Source of the DNA: Pantoea eucalypti
GTDB lineage: Bacteria > Pseudomonadota > Gammaproteobacteria > Enterobacterales > Enterobacteriaceae
Length of the DNA stretch: 64,000 nt
NCBI RefSeq assembly: GCF_009646115.1
Contig: NZ_CP045720.1
Span: forward strand, 3,472,001 to 3,536,000
Direction: 5' to 3'
Below are positions 36,634 to 45,161 of this stretch, one piece after another; position 1 is the stretch's first letter; the number at the start of each line of letters is the position of its first letter. Both the position numbers and the translations under genes were made by a program. A model generated the notes under the pieces. The model was not told where the DNA came from, made no database searches, and saw only the letters and a list, made by a program, of their open reading frames with translations.

Positions 36634-38016
36634 TTACAGATCGTCCAGAATCGCCAGCGCATCGGCCAGCTTCTTCGCGCTGAAAACCTGCATCCCGGCA
36701 ATCGGTTTTTTCGGTGCATTCCCTGCCGGTACAATGGCGCGTTTGAAGCCATGCTTCGCCGCTTCAGAGATGCGCTCCTGACCGCTGGGCACCGGACGGA
36801 TCTCACCGGCCAGTCCCACTTCGCCGAAGATCACCAGATCCTGCGGCAACGGACGATCGCGCAGGCTCGACACCATCGACAGCATCAGCGCCAGGTCCGC
36901 ACTGGTTTCGGTGACTTTAACACCACCAACCACGTTGACGAATACATCCTGATCCGCCATCTGCAATCCGCCATGACGATGTAAAACGGCCAGCAGTATC
37001 GCCAGGCGGTTCTGCTCCAGACCCACCGCCACGCGGCGTGGGTTGCCCATCATGGAGTGATCGACCAGCGCCTGAATCTCCACCAGCAGTGGACGCGTGC
37101 CTTCCCACAGCACCATCACCGAGCTGCCAGAGGTAACCTCTTCGCCCCGTGACAGGAAGATAGCGGACGGGTTGCTGACTTCACGCATGCCCTGCTCTGT
37201 CATGGCAAACACCCCCAGCTCATTGACCGCACCGAAGCGGTTTTTATGGCTGCGAAGGGTGCGGAAACGGGAGTCGGCATCGCCATCCAGCAGCACCGAA
37301 CAGTCGATACAGTGCTCCAGCACTTTCGGCCCGGCCAGTGAGCCATCTTTAGTCACGTGACCGACCATGATGATCGCGACGCCGCGCGTTTTAGCGAAGC
37401 GCGTCAGGTAGGCGGCGGTTTCACGCACCTGCGCGACGCTGCCGGGTGATGACTGGATCTCTGCCATGTGCATGACCTGGATCGAGTCGATCACCATCAG
37501 CTGCGGCTGCTCCTGTTCGGCGATCAGGCAGATCTGCTCAATGCTGGTTTCCGACAGCATATTCACATTTTCGGTGGGTAATCCCAGACGATGGGCGCGC
37601 ATCGCAACCTGTTGCAGTGACTCTTCACCGGTGACGTACAGGGTTTTCATCCCCTCTGACAACCGGCACATCACCTGCAGCAGCAGCGTGGATTTCCCCG
37701 CACCAGGACTGCCGCCAATCAGAATGGCGCTGCCCGGCACAACGCCGCCGCCCAGCACCCGGTCAAACTCTTTGAAGCTGGTCGAGAAGCGCGGTAACGC
37801 CTCCAGGCTGATTTCAGAGAGCTTCTGCACCCGGCTGGTTCCGGCGCTGCCGGCATAGCCACTCAGGCGCTCGTTACGCGCAGCAGCAGGCGAGGCAGCG
37901 ATGCGCACCTCGGTGATGGTGTTCCAGGCGTGACAGGCGCTGCATTGCCCCTGCCAGCGTGGGTAATCTGCGCCACATTCGTTACAGACAAATGCGCGTT
38001 TTGCCGCTTTGGCCAA
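36634..38016 (-). CDS. radA: DNA repair/branch-migration protein RadA
   Basis: RecA-like ATPase that promotes branch migration and D-loop processing in recombination. The 460-residue product has an N-terminal zinc finger (CNECGADYPRWQGQCSACHAW, about residues 10-31) and Walker A GGSPGAGKSTLLL near 95. The RadA-specific KNRFGAVNELGVF motif and a C-terminal Lon-like domain follow. The start is TTG 38016: GAGG lies 7 bases upstream and MAKAAKRAFVCNECG aligns with E. coli. It begins 13 bp after serB. Confidence 0.97.
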   Translation of the reverse strand: MAKAAKRAFVCNECGADYPRWQGQCSACHAWNTITEVRIAASPAAARNERLSGYAGSAGTSRVQKLSEISLEALPRFSTSFKEFDRVLGGGVVPGSAILIGGSPGAGKSTLLLQVMCRLSEGMKTLYVTGEESLQQVAMRAHRLGLPTENVNMLSETSIEQICLIAEQEQPQLMVIDSIQVMHMAEIQSSPGSVAQVRETAAYLTRFAKTRGVAIIMVGHVTKDGSLAGPKVLEHCIDCSVLLDGDADSRFRTLRSHKNRFGAVNELGVFAMTEQGMREVSNPSAIFLSRGEEVTSGSSVMVLWEGTRPLLVEIQALVDHSMMGNPRRVAVGLEQNRLAILLAVLHRHGGLQMADQDVFVNVVGGVKVTETSADLALMLSMVSSLRDRPLPQDLVIFGEVGLAGEIRPVPSGQERISEAAKHGFKRAIVPAGNAPKKPIAGMQVFSAKKLADALAILDDL

Positions 38017-38029
38017 ATCAATACCTCAG

Positions 38030-39007
38030 TTAACGCTCTTCGTGGATCAGGCTGCCGGTAAGGATGCAGAACACCCCCATTAAATCGGCATGGCGAATGG
38101 TGACCGCGGTCTGCTCATTCACCTTAGGTTTAGCATGGAACGCAATGCCCAGCGCTGAGGCTTTGATCATCAGCAGGTCATTGGCACCATCGCCGATCGC
38201 CACCGTCTGTTCCGGCGCGATATTAAAACGCTCCGCCAGCTTCTTCAGGGTATCGGCTTTGTATTGTGCGTCGACAATCGGACCCAGCACGTTGCCGGTC
38301 AGTTTGCCGTCGCGAATTTCGAGTTCATTGGCCACCACCGCCGACAGATGGAGCTTGTCGCGCAGGTATTCGGCGTAATAGGTAAAGCCGCCGGAGGCGA
38401 TAGCAATCTGCCAGCCCAGCGCCTGCAGCTTCTGCGTCAGCGTCGTTAAGCCTGGCATTAATGGCAGAGCATCACGTACCTGTTTCAGAATATTGGCATC
38501 TGCGCCCTGCAGCGTGGCGACGCGCTGACGCAGGCTGGCGGTGAAGTCGAGTTCGCCGCGCATCGCGCGTTCCGTGACTTCCGCCACCTGCTCGCCGCAG
38601 CCCGCCAGTTTTGCAATCTCATCGATGCACTCGATCTGAATCGCGGTGGAGTCCATATCCATCACCAGCAGGCCTGGCGTCTTGAGATGCGGGATTTTGC
38701 CCAGCGGCGCAACATCCAGCCCGGCATCGTGCGCCAGCTTGCTGGCAAACGGCGTCAGCGATCCTGCCAGACGAATCACCTGATACTCATCGACATTCCA
38801 GGCACTGACGATCACCATCGCGGCACCCAGCTGGTGCTGGTAATCGGTGAGCCGTTGCTTGTCCAGCCCGCGGCCATACAGCAGCCAGCCGGTGCGGCCA
38901 GCGCGATAATCCAGCGGCATCACTTCATCACCGCTAAGAGAAAGGGGCAAACCCGGCCAGAGGGAAACATCGGCGGGAAGATCGCACCAGGTTAAACGAT
39001 TTGGCAT
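38030..39007 (-). CDS. serB: Phosphoserine phosphatase
   Basis: HAD-family enzyme completing serine synthesis by dephosphorylating L-phosphoserine. The 325-residue product has an N-terminal regulatory region (LPLSLSGDEVMPLDYRAGRTGWLLYGRGLDKQRL). The HAD nucleophile DMDSTAIQIECIDEIAKL, the IASGGFTYYAEYLRDKL motif and GDGANDLLMIKAS follow. ATG 39007 (MPNRLTWCDLP) has AGGAG 6 bases upstream and matches E. coli; an in-frame start 11 codons earlier lacks support. First of serB-radA-(nadR), divergent from ytjB. Confidence 0.97.
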   Translation of the reverse strand: MPNRLTWCDLPADVSLWPGLPLSLSGDEVMPLDYRAGRTGWLLYGRGLDKQRLTDYQHQLGAAMVIVSAWNVDEYQVIRLAGSLTPFASKLAHDAGLDVAPLGKIPHLKTPGLLVMDMDSTAIQIECIDEIAKLAGCGEQVAEVTERAMRGELDFTASLRQRVATLQGADANILKQVRDALPLMPGLTTLTQKLQALGWQIAIASGGFTYYAEYLRDKLHLSAVVANELEIRDGKLTGNVLGPIVDAQYKADTLKKLAERFNIAPEQTVAIGDGANDLLMIKASALGIAFHAKPKVNEQTAVTIRHADLMGVFCILTGSLIHEER

Positions 39008-39114
39008 CAGAGCTCCTGTAGGGACAACAAAACCACGCAAGAGGCTACCTTGTCTGCGCCGCTTCTGGCAACATAATCTCCAGGCTTTCTGTTGTGATAT
39101 GACCCGGATGAGTA

Positions 39115-39765
39115 ATGGCTAAAACCGCACTGAAATTTCGCTTACATCGGACCGTGATCGTTCTGATCTCCATGGCGCTGCTGGTTGTGCTGATGCAGGG
39201 CGCATCCTGGTTCAGTCTTGGTCATCAGGCGGCGCGTTCTGAACAGGTCGAGGAGCTGGCACATACACTGACCAGCCAGGTGGCGTTTAGTCTTAAGCCG
39301 TTGATGGACAACAGTGAAAATAACCGCACTCAGATAGAAGCCATTCTTAATCAGATGACGGCTAACAGTCGTATTCTGGATGCGTCGGTGTATGACGGCG
39401 ACGGCAGTCTGGTGGCGCACAGCGGTGAAAATATTAATGTGCGTGATCGGCTGGCGCTCGATGGTCAGCGCGCAGGCAGCTATTTCAACCATCAGATTGT
39501 GCAGCCGCTGGCCGGGAGCGATGGCCCGCTGGGCTTCCTGCGCGTGACGCTGGATACCCACGTGCTGGTCACCGACTCGCATCAGGTCGATAACACCACC
39601 AATATTCTGCGTCTGATGATGCTGCTGGCACTGGCGATCGGCATTATTCTCTCCCGCACCCTGCTGCGCCATCGCCGCACCCGCTGGCAGCAGTCGCCGT
39701 TCCTGCTTACCGCCAGCACCCCGGTGAAAGAGGACCGGGATGAGGACGACGAGAAGAAAGAGTAG
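39115..39765 (+). CDS. ytjB: Membrane protein YtjB (Smp family)
   Basis: Inner-membrane protein of unknown function, historically Smp. The 216-residue product has a membrane segment at residues 14-32 (TVIVLISMALLVVLMQGASW) and a periplasmic region resembling a small sensor domain (LVAHSGENINVRDRLALDG). A second membrane segment lies near 165-185 (ILRLMMLLALAIGIILSR), and a charged cytosolic tail ends DEDDEKKE. It is divergent from serB as in E. coli. The topology is like a receptor without signalling output. Role unknown. Confidence 0.92.
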   Translation: MAKTALKFRLHRTVIVLISMALLVVLMQGASWFSLGHQAARSEQVEELAHTLTSQVAFSLKPLMDNSENNRTQIEAILNQMTANSRILDASVYDGDGSLVAHSGENINVRDRLALDGQRAGSYFNHQIVQPLAGSDGPLGFLRVTLDTHVLVTDSHQVDNTTNILRLMMLLALAIGIILSRTLLRHRRTRWQQSPFLLTASTPVKEDRDEDDEKKE

Positions 39766-40086
39766 TGTTCTGCGCTGCGGTAAAGATAAAACGAGAAAGG
39801 CCCGCTGTGTGGGCCTCAGACTGCTGACAAACCCTGGCCTGATCGCTGTGAGACCGAGCCTGCGCAGGAAAGCGGGTCAGATCGGAAAGTCGCTTACGCC
39901 AATCCCTGGCCCGCTCGGCCCGCGCCCTCCATGGCGCGGGACGCTTTCCTCCCCTGACCCGGTTCCCTGCGTATTGAGCTAATCCATCGTTGCCAGATGT
40001 GCCTTGATTTGAATTTTTCAGCAGTCTGAAAGCACGCAATGCGGGCCTTTTTAGTGGAAAAATGTGGATTTGCGAGGCGTGTTCCG
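39766..40086. other. 321-bp non-coding region with a nested inverted repeat, ytjB-yjjG
   Basis: No gene is visible. An outer imperfect stem pairs GGGTCAG (39874-39880) and GGAAAG (39884-39889) with CTTTCC (39944-39949) and CTGACCC (39954-39960). It encloses a perfect hairpin CCCGCGCC/GGCGCGGG (39919-39940). Further on, GCACGC/GCGGGC at about 40031-40047 is followed by TTTTT, a possible plus-strand terminator. Confidence 0.6.
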
Positions 40087-40767
40087 TTAGCCAATCAACA
40101 ACGCTTCCAGCTCACCCAGCGATTTAACCTGCCAGGTGGGTTTAATATGTTCTGGCAGCGGCCGGGTGCCATGATCGAGCCAGCAGGTTTTCACTCCCGC
40201 GTTCATGCCGCCCAGAATGTCTGACTCTGGCGTATCCCCCACCATCAGCACCCGCTCACGATCCGGATTACCCATCAGCTCCAGCGCGTAGTCAAAAATC
40301 TCTGCCGCCGGTTTTGGCACGCCAACCTGCTCAGAGATCACCAGCGCCGAGAAGTAATCACGGAAGCCGGTGCGCTCCAGACGCGTCTGCTGCAGCGCGG
40401 TAAAGCCATTGGTGATGATCCCCATTTTTACTTTGCCATGCAGCTGGTTCATCAGGCTGACCGCGCCCGGCAGCGGCGTACAGATCTCGCCCATCGCACT
40501 GAGGAAGCCGCTGTTGAGGATCTCTGGCGCCACGCTGAGCTTTTCGCTCCAGTGGTTGAAACGCTGAGTCTGCAACTGTAACGCTGAGATGGTGCCGTTC
40601 TGATAATCGACCCACAGCGGCTTGTTGATCGCCTGATAATCGCTGTAATCCTGGTCGGTGAACTGCACGTCATAGCCGGCGAACAGGCGCTGCAAACCGG
40701 CATAGGCGTCGAAATGGAAAAGGGTATCGTCCGCATCAAACAGGATGCAGTCCCAGTTATCTGTCAT
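40087..40767 (-). CDS. yjjG: Pyrimidine 5'-nucleotidase YjjG
   Basis: HAD-superfamily nucleotidase that dephosphorylates pyrimidine nucleotides, including non-canonical ones, a house-cleaning activity. The 226-residue product shows motif [15 protein letters not shown] (nucleophile Asp), motif [19 protein letters not shown], and motifs [20 protein letters not shown] and [19 protein letters not shown]. Downstream of rimI and holD in the same order as E. coli; 18 bp separate it from rimI. Confidence 0.96.
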   Translation of the reverse strand: MTDNWDCILFDADDTLFHFDAYAGLQRLFAGYDVQFTDQDYSDYQAINKPLWVDYQNGTISALQLQTQRFNHWSEKLSVAPEILNSGFLSAMGEICTPLPGAVSLMNQLHGKVKMGIITNGFTALQQTRLERTGFRDYFSALVISEQVGVPKPAAEIFDYALELMGNPDRERVLMVGDTPESDILGGMNAGVKTCWLDHGTRPLPEHIKPTWQVKSLGELEALLIG

Positions 40768-40785
40768 TAAAGCTCCTTAACACCA

Positions 40786-41226
40786 CTACGGCGTCAGGGC
40801 CATGAGGATGGCATCTTCACGGCCGCTGGCGGTGGGATAATAGTTGGGGCGACGACTGACCTGATTGAATCCAAGCTGCTCATAGAGCGCAATGGCGGGC
40901 AGGTTCGAGGCCCGCACTTCCAGCCACAGCGTCAGCACGTTGCGTTTAATCAGCTCATCGATCAGATGCTGTAACAGCTGGCGGCCATATCCCCGGCGCT
41001 GAAAGTCAGGATCGACCGCGATGTTAAACAGCGAGGCTTCGTCCAGCACCACCTGAGTAATGGCAAAGGCGACCATTTTGCCGTCGGCGTCGAGACGTAA
41101 ATTAATAAAGCGCTCGCCCTGATTGCTGGCAAACGTCTTTTCACTCCAGGGAAACGCGTGGCTACGACGCTCAATGGCAAAGGCCTGCGCCAGGTCGTCA
41201 GGGGTGAGTAAAGAGATGGCTGTCAT
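40786..41226 (-). CDS. rimI: Ribosomal protein S18 alanine N-acetyltransferase RimI
   Basis: GNAT acetyltransferase acting on the N-terminal alanine of ribosomal protein S18. The 146-residue product has the GNAT core: motif A LFNIAVDPDFQRRGYGRQLLQHLID (acetyl-CoA loop Q/R-R-x-G-x-G) and the C-terminal LWLEVRASNLPAIALYEQLGFNQVSRRPNYY. Its start overlaps the holD 3' end by 29 bp, the E. coli arrangement, implying translational coupling. Confidence 0.96.
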   Translation of the reverse strand: MTAISLLTPDDLAQAFAIERRSHAFPWSEKTFASNQGERFINLRLDADGKMVAFAITQVVLDEASLFNIAVDPDFQRRGYGRQLLQHLIDELIKRNVLTLWLEVRASNLPAIALYEQLGFNQVSRRPNYYPTASGREDAILMALTP

Positions 41227-41608
41227 GGTTACACATCTGTTGCCAGAGCGCGCGTTTGGCGACGCCGCTGCTGATCAGTTCATTGAAAGAGGCGCTGGTT
41301 AATGCCACGCCATTAAAAGTCTGTTCGCTCTCTACGCCGAGCAGCCAGCCCGCGCAGTTCAGCGTTTCCGGCAGCATCTGCAGCTGATCCGGCGTCACGG
41401 TCATTACCTGAGCGGGTTGCAGATTGAGGGTATGCAGCACATCGCGCATCAGCGGTTCATGCAGACCGGGTGGCGCGTCAGCGACAATAATTAACTGCGT
41501 GTCCGGTGCCAGCGTGACGGCAATTTCGCCCTGAAGCACGCGCGGGCGGCGCAGCTGATACTGCGTAATTCCCATTTGCTGTAAAAGCCAGTCGCGCCTG
41601 GACGTCAT
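41198..41608 (-). CDS. holD: DNA polymerase III psi subunit HolD
   Basis: Psi links the clamp loader to chi and SSB in the replisome. The 136-residue product starts [33 protein letters not shown], the N-terminal region that binds chi (HolC), and is about the usual length. The C-terminal half is weakly conserved, as is known for psi. The longer frame upstream lacks homology, so ATG 41608 is chosen. Overlaps rimI by 29 bp and is divergent from rsmC. Confidence 0.95.
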   Translation of the reverse strand: MTSRRDWLLQQMGITQYQLRRPRVLQGEIAVTLAPDTQLIIVADAPPGLHEPLMRDVLHTLNLQPAQVMTVTPDQLQMLPETLNCAGWLLGVESEQTFNGVALTSASFNELISSGVAKRALWQQMCNHDSHLFTHP

Positions 41609-41714
41609 GGTGTTACCTGTTCTGCTAGCTGAATGCGACGCTATGCTAGCAAACCCATCGAACATGCGCCAACAAACCACTATAATCCCCGCTCAGATCT
41701 TACAGGAGCCCTAC

Positions 41715-42746
41715 ATGTCTGCTTTTACCCCGGCCAGCGAAGTCATTCTGCGCCACAGTGATGAATTTACCGCCCGCCATGTTTTATTTGCTGGCGATCT
41801 GCAGGATGACCTGCCCGCTCAGCTGGAAACCGCTTCATCGCGCGTTCACACCCAGCAATATCATCACTGGCAAAACCTGAGCCGCCGTATGGGCGAGCAG
41901 GCGCGTTACGGAATGGTTGCGCAGCCGGAAGATGTGCAGGGATGCGATACCCTGGTCTACTTCTGGACCAAAAATAAGCCGGAAGTACAGTTCCAGCTGG
42001 AGAACCTGCTCTCGATGCTGCCAGTGGGCTGCGACGTGTTCGTGGTGGGTGAAAACCGCAGCGGCGTCCGCAGTGCCGAAGGCATGCTGGAGTCGTGGGT
42101 GAAGCTGGAGAAGATCGACAGCGCGCGTCGCTGTGGTCTCTATCATGGTCGCCTCGACAAACAGCCTGCATTCGATGCCAGCACCTTTGGTCATCAGTAT
42201 CAGCTGGATGGTCTGACCATTCACACTCTGCCTGGCGTCTTCAGCCGTGACGGTCTGGATAGCGGCAGCGCCCTGCTGCTGTCGACCTTTACCCCGCACA
42301 CTAAAGGTAAAGTGCTGGATATGGGATGTGGCGCAGGCGTGATTGCCGCCTCACTGCCTGCCCGTTCGCCTAAAGTACGCCTGTGGCTGTGCGACGTGCA
42401 TGCCGCAGCCATTGAAGCGAGTAAATTGACGCTGGCCGCCAATGGCATCGAGGGCGAAGTTTTCGCCAGCAACGTCTTCTCTGACGTGACCGGCCGTTTC
42501 GACATGATTATCTCTAACCCGCCGTTCCATGAAGGCACCCAGACCAGCCTCGACGCCGCACAGGCGCTGATCCGGGGAGCAGTAAAGCACCTGAACACCG
42601 GTGGCGAACTGCGTATTGTTGCGAACACGTTCCTGCCTTATCCGCAGGTGCTGGATGAAGCTTTCGGCAGCCACGAAGTCATCGCACAGACCGGCCGCTT
42701 TAAAGTTTATCGCGCCGTCTATGGTCGTGGTGCCAAAACACGATAA
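41715..42746 (+). CDS. rsmC: 16S rRNA (guanine1207-N2)-methyltransferase RsmC
   Basis: Methylates G1207 of 16S rRNA in the 30S subunit. The 343-residue product has a degenerate N-terminal methyltransferase-like domain ([34 protein letters not shown]). The active C-terminal domain carries SAM motif [22 protein letters not shown] (about residues 200-220) and catalytic NPPF in [22 protein letters not shown] 41715 has CAGGAG 7 bases upstream and fits E. coli. A strong hairpin follows the stop. Upstream of the tRNA-Leu cluster. Confidence 0.97.
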   Translation: MSAFTPASEVILRHSDEFTARHVLFAGDLQDDLPAQLETASSRVHTQQYHHWQNLSRRMGEQARYGMVAQPEDVQGCDTLVYFWTKNKPEVQFQLENLLSMLPVGCDVFVVGENRSGVRSAEGMLESWVKLEKIDSARRCGLYHGRLDKQPAFDASTFGHQYQLDGLTIHTLPGVFSRDGLDSGSALLLSTFTPHTKGKVLDMGCGAGVIAASLPARSPKVRLWLCDVHAAAIEASKLTLAANGIEGEVFASNVFSDVTGRFDMIISNPPFHEGTQTSLDAAQALIRGAVKHLNTGGELRIVANTFLPYPQVLDEAFGSHEVIAQTGRFKVYRAVYGRGAKTR

Positions 42747-42774
42747 GGGCTTTTAACGTCATTAATCGCGTTGC

Positions 42775-42816
42775 CGGGCTGAAAACGTTGCTTTTTACAG
42801 CAATCGTTTCAGCCCG
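42775..42816. terminator. Hairpin downstream of rsmC
   Basis: CGGGCTGAAAACGTTGCT pairs with AGCAATCGTTTCAGCCCG (18 bases each, one bulge-like slip) around a TTTTAC loop. It likely marks the rsmC transcript end just before the tRNA promoter, although no T run follows. Confidence 0.55.
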
Positions 42817-42828
42817 ACGAAATAGTTG

Positions 42829-42856
42829 TTGACGCAAAGAGTAAAATCTCTAGAAT
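42829..42856 (+). promoter_or_regulatory. Promoter of the tRNA-Leu operon
   Basis: TTGACG (42829-42834), a 16-bp spacer and TAGAAT (42851-42856) are followed by the GC-rich discriminator GCGCCTCC. That is the stable-RNA pattern expected for stringent (ppGpp) control. Confidence 0.85.
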
Positions 42857-42897
42857 GCGCCTCCGTGGTTGTAACATTCTCAGGATGTTACGGGTAT

Positions 42898-42984
42898 GCG
42901 AAGGTGGCGGAATTGGTAGACGCGCTAGCTTCAGGTGTTAGTGTCCTAACGGACGTGAGGGTTCAAGTCCCTCTCTTCGCACCA
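42898..42984 (+). tRNA. leuV: tRNA-Leu (CAG), copy 1
   Basis: 87 nt including encoded CCA; begins GCGAAGG, anticodon CAG at 42932-42934, long class II variable arm with GTCC/GGAC stem, T-loop GGTTCAAGTCC. Differs from copies 2 and 3 by one base in the variable arm (C for T, giving G-C instead of G-U). Matches E. coli leuQPV, also near rsmC and fhuF. The symbol is by analogy; copies cannot be matched individually. Confidence 0.96.
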
Positions 42985-43014
42985 AAATCACATGTTTCAT
43001 ATCGCGAGCACTGC

Positions 43015-43101
43015 GCGAAGGTGGCGGAATTGGTAGACGCGCTAGCTTCAGGTGTTAGTGTCTTAACGGACGTGAGGGTTCAAGTCCCTCTCTTCGCACC
43101 A
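43015..43101 (+). tRNA. leuP: tRNA-Leu (CAG), copy 2
   Basis: 87 nt with CCA, anticodon CAG at 43049-43051. Identical to copy 3; its variable-arm stem has a G-U pair. Spacer from copy 1 is 30 nt, so the three are processed from one transcript. Confidence 0.96.
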
Positions 43102-43129
43102 TTGCGGTGATATGAACAGACAACTCGAT

Positions 43130-43216
43130 GCGAAGGTGGCGGAATTGGTAGACGCGCTAGCTTCAGGTGTTAGTGTCTTAACGGACGTGAGGGTTCAAGT
43201 CCCTCTCTTCGCACCA
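43130..43216 (+). tRNA. leuQ: tRNA-Leu (CAG), copy 3
   Basis: 87 nt with CCA, anticodon CAG at 43164-43166, 28 nt after copy 2. No convincing hairpin terminator follows; a T-rich stretch (TTTTGTTTTTTT near 43283-43300) is the only candidate end. Confidence 0.96.
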
Positions 43217-43353
43217 ACGTTGTCATCCTCTGGCTTTCTGCTCGTTTCAGCTGCCTAGTTGCAGTGTCGCTTTATCCCTTTCCTGTTTTGTTTTTTTCGC
43301 GTGGCATTCACTTTCCCGGTCGCGACACCCTGAACACCCGCTTTACGCCTGTA

Positions 43354-43638
43354 TTAACTCAGATGAAAATTCACAGAGACTGCCGCCAGTCCGCCCGCTA
43401 ACGCCAGGCACGAAGGCAATAACAGATAGTGACGCAGACGCTGGTTAAATAGCATGACGACAGTCAGCAGCAGCGCAACTGTCATCACCAGTCGCCACTG
43501 GCTGAAGCTGGGTTCCCATAATGCGAACAGCGGCAGCGCGATGCAGGGCAGCAATACGCCCCACGCACTATCCAGTTTTTTACCCAGCGCCCAACTGACG
43601 CCCCACAAACCGCAGGCCGCAATAATCGCTATTCCCAT
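43354..43638 (-). CDS. Small membrane protein, DUF1435-like
   Basis: A 94-residue hydrophobic protein with about four membrane segments: IAIIAACGLWGVSWAL, WGVLLPCIALPLFALW, LVMTVALLLTVVMLF and YLLLPSCLALAGGLAAVSV. The SxWGVLLPxxxLPxF, QWRLV and LRHYLLLPSCLAL blocks recall the enterobacterial DUF1435 family, whose members sit near fhuF; this recall is moderately sure. GAGG lies 8 bases before the ATG. A Fur-box-like sequence lies 17-35 bases upstream of the start, suggesting iron repression. Function unknown. Confidence 0.75.
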   Translation of the reverse strand: MGIAIIAACGLWGVSWALGKKLDSAWGVLLPCIALPLFALWEPSFSQWRLVMTVALLLTVVMLFNQRLRHYLLLPSCLALAGGLAAVSVNFHLS

Positions 43639-43654
43639 GACGCAAACCTCAAAT

Positions 43655-43673
43655 GATAAGCATTCCCATTATC
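43655..43673. promoter_or_regulatory. Fur-box-like site upstream of the small membrane protein
   Basis: GATAAGCATTCCCATTATC agrees with the 19-bp Fur consensus GATAATGATAATCATTATC at 14 positions, with TGATAA/TTATCA outer arms. A TATGAT hexamer immediately upstream on the minus strand could be the -10. Confidence 0.6.
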
Positions 43674-43869
43674 ATATGTCAGTTTTGCTTTGCTTGCAGC
43701 CTGTTTTTGTCACGCCTGGCAACGAAGATGACAGACCAGTTGGAAAATGCTAGATTGCGACCGATAACACCTTTAATAACAGCACCAGCAATAATTTGCT
43801 CACTGTCTGGCACAACCTGTTTATGCCGGCTTGCGCTTTGGTATTTCAGGGTCGTCACGAGTATTTATA

Positions 43870-44967
43870 ATGAAATTACAATCATATGAAGAACTGAAAC
43901 AGAGTAAATACCGGCTTTCAGTGATGCTTTTTCTGTTTTTAAATATCGCCGTTTCGCTATTTTATCTGCTGCCAATAATGAGCAATGAGAAAATCGATAC
44001 CACGTTGCCGGTAATTTGTGTCGCGTCTTTTAGCGGCATAATGTTAATTGCACATTTAATATGGTCTAAAGTAAAACTCCCCCTTTTAAATCCTGTCGCG
44101 CTGGTGCTGGGCGCGCTCTGGGCCTGGCACATTAATTATCGTTTTCATCAGGTATTCTATTTTGATGGCGGCTTTCTTATTATCAGTTTGATCAGTGTGT
44201 TATTTATTAGTGCCATCGCCCTGAGCGATTATCTGGGGGCTTTTTGTCTTCATGTCGCGCCACCGGTGCTCACCGTATTACTGCTTGATAATGGGCAGCA
44301 TCTGCCGCTGATTCTGCTGACCATTATGCTGCCGCTGATTGGTTTCTCACTCCAGCATCTTATGCGTCGCCGTGCCGACAACTTTACCCTGCGGCTGATG
44401 CACCAACTCTATGAAGAGAAAGAGACCTTCAGTGACCTCAGCATGCTCGACCCACTGACCGGACTGTATAACCGTCGTGGCCTGAAGAACCGACTGGACA
44501 ATATTCTGGAAAACCATGCTGGCAGCCACTATGTGCTGCTGCTGGATATCGATCACTTCAAAGCCTACAACGATAATTATGGGCATGCGATGGGTGATCA
44601 GGCACTGGCGCGGGTCTCTGTGGCTATTCGGGATGCAGTCCGTTCACGCGATGTCGTCACCCGCTATGGCGGCGAAGAGTTTCTGGTGTTAATGACCAAT
44701 GTGAACAGCTCCATCGCCATGAAACTGGCAGAGCGCATTCGTCAGTATGTGCTGGATTTAGAAATACCCCATCTTTTTAATGAGACTGTTTCAACCCACG
44801 TCACCATCAGCGCCGGCATTGCGCCTATCTACGATAATGATTTTGATCAGGCGGTAGCCAATGCTGACAGCGCATTATATGTGGCTAAGAATCAGGGCCG
44901 GAATACTATTCTTGCCTGGGAAGATCTTCCGCGAAAACAGCATGAGACCTTAAGTGAACCAGCCTGA
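43870..44967 (+). CDS. Membrane-anchored diguanylate cyclase (GGDEF)
   Basis: Makes cyclic di-GMP from GTP. The 365-residue product has an N-terminal region with about six membrane segments (residues 12-175) of no assigned sensor family. A linker with LYEEKETFSDLSMLDPLTGLYNRRGL leads into the GGDEF domain, with active-site GGEEF in TRYGGEEFLVLM. The inhibitory I-site RSRD lies exactly five residues before GGEEF. Both sites are intact, so an active, feedback-inhibited cyclase is expected. I start at ATG 43870; a TTG 13 codons upstream is possible. No EAL domain is present. Confidence 0.9.
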   Translation: MKLQSYEELKQSKYRLSVMLFLFLNIAVSLFYLLPIMSNEKIDTTLPVICVASFSGIMLIAHLIWSKVKLPLLNPVALVLGALWAWHINYRFHQVFYFDGGFLIISLISVLFISAIALSDYLGAFCLHVAPPVLTVLLLDNGQHLPLILLTIMLPLIGFSLQHLMRRRADNFTLRLMHQLYEEKETFSDLSMLDPLTGLYNRRGLKNRLDNILENHAGSHYVLLLDIDHFKAYNDNYGHAMGDQALARVSVAIRDAVRSRDVVTRYGGEEFLVLMTNVNSSIAMKLAERIRQYVLDLEIPHLFNETVSTHVTISAGIAPIYDNDFDQAVANADSALYVAKNQGRNTILAWEDLPRKQHETLSEPA

Positions 44968-45113
44968 TTAAGCACAACTCGGCTGGTAATAACCCTGACA
45001 TTGCCGCGCTATGGCCGGTTCTGCACTGCGCAGACGGGTTTGTTCGCTGATCGCATTCCCCACCCAATCCCCGATGGCAGCGACGTTTTTTTACGCGACT
45101 TGTAGATTTAATC

Positions 45114-45132
45114 AATAACGATTATCATTTGC
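45114..45132. promoter_or_regulatory. Fur box upstream of fhuF
   Basis: AATAACGATTATCATTTGC matches the Fur consensus GATAATGATAATCATTATC at 14 of 19 positions, ending 29 bases before the fhuF ATG. E. coli fhuF is Fur-repressed. Confidence 0.7.
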
Positions 45133-45161
45133 TTTCTTATCTACACTTTTCGCGAGTCGTC

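Noticed and set aside
42898..43216. tRNA-Leu array as an integration site for a mobile element
   Set aside because: No integrase, no repeated tRNA 3' end and the flanks (rsmC, fhuF) follow the core order.
43217..43353. Terminator or small gene after the tRNA array
   Set aside because: There is a T-rich stretch but no stable hairpin, and no open frame with a ribosome site.
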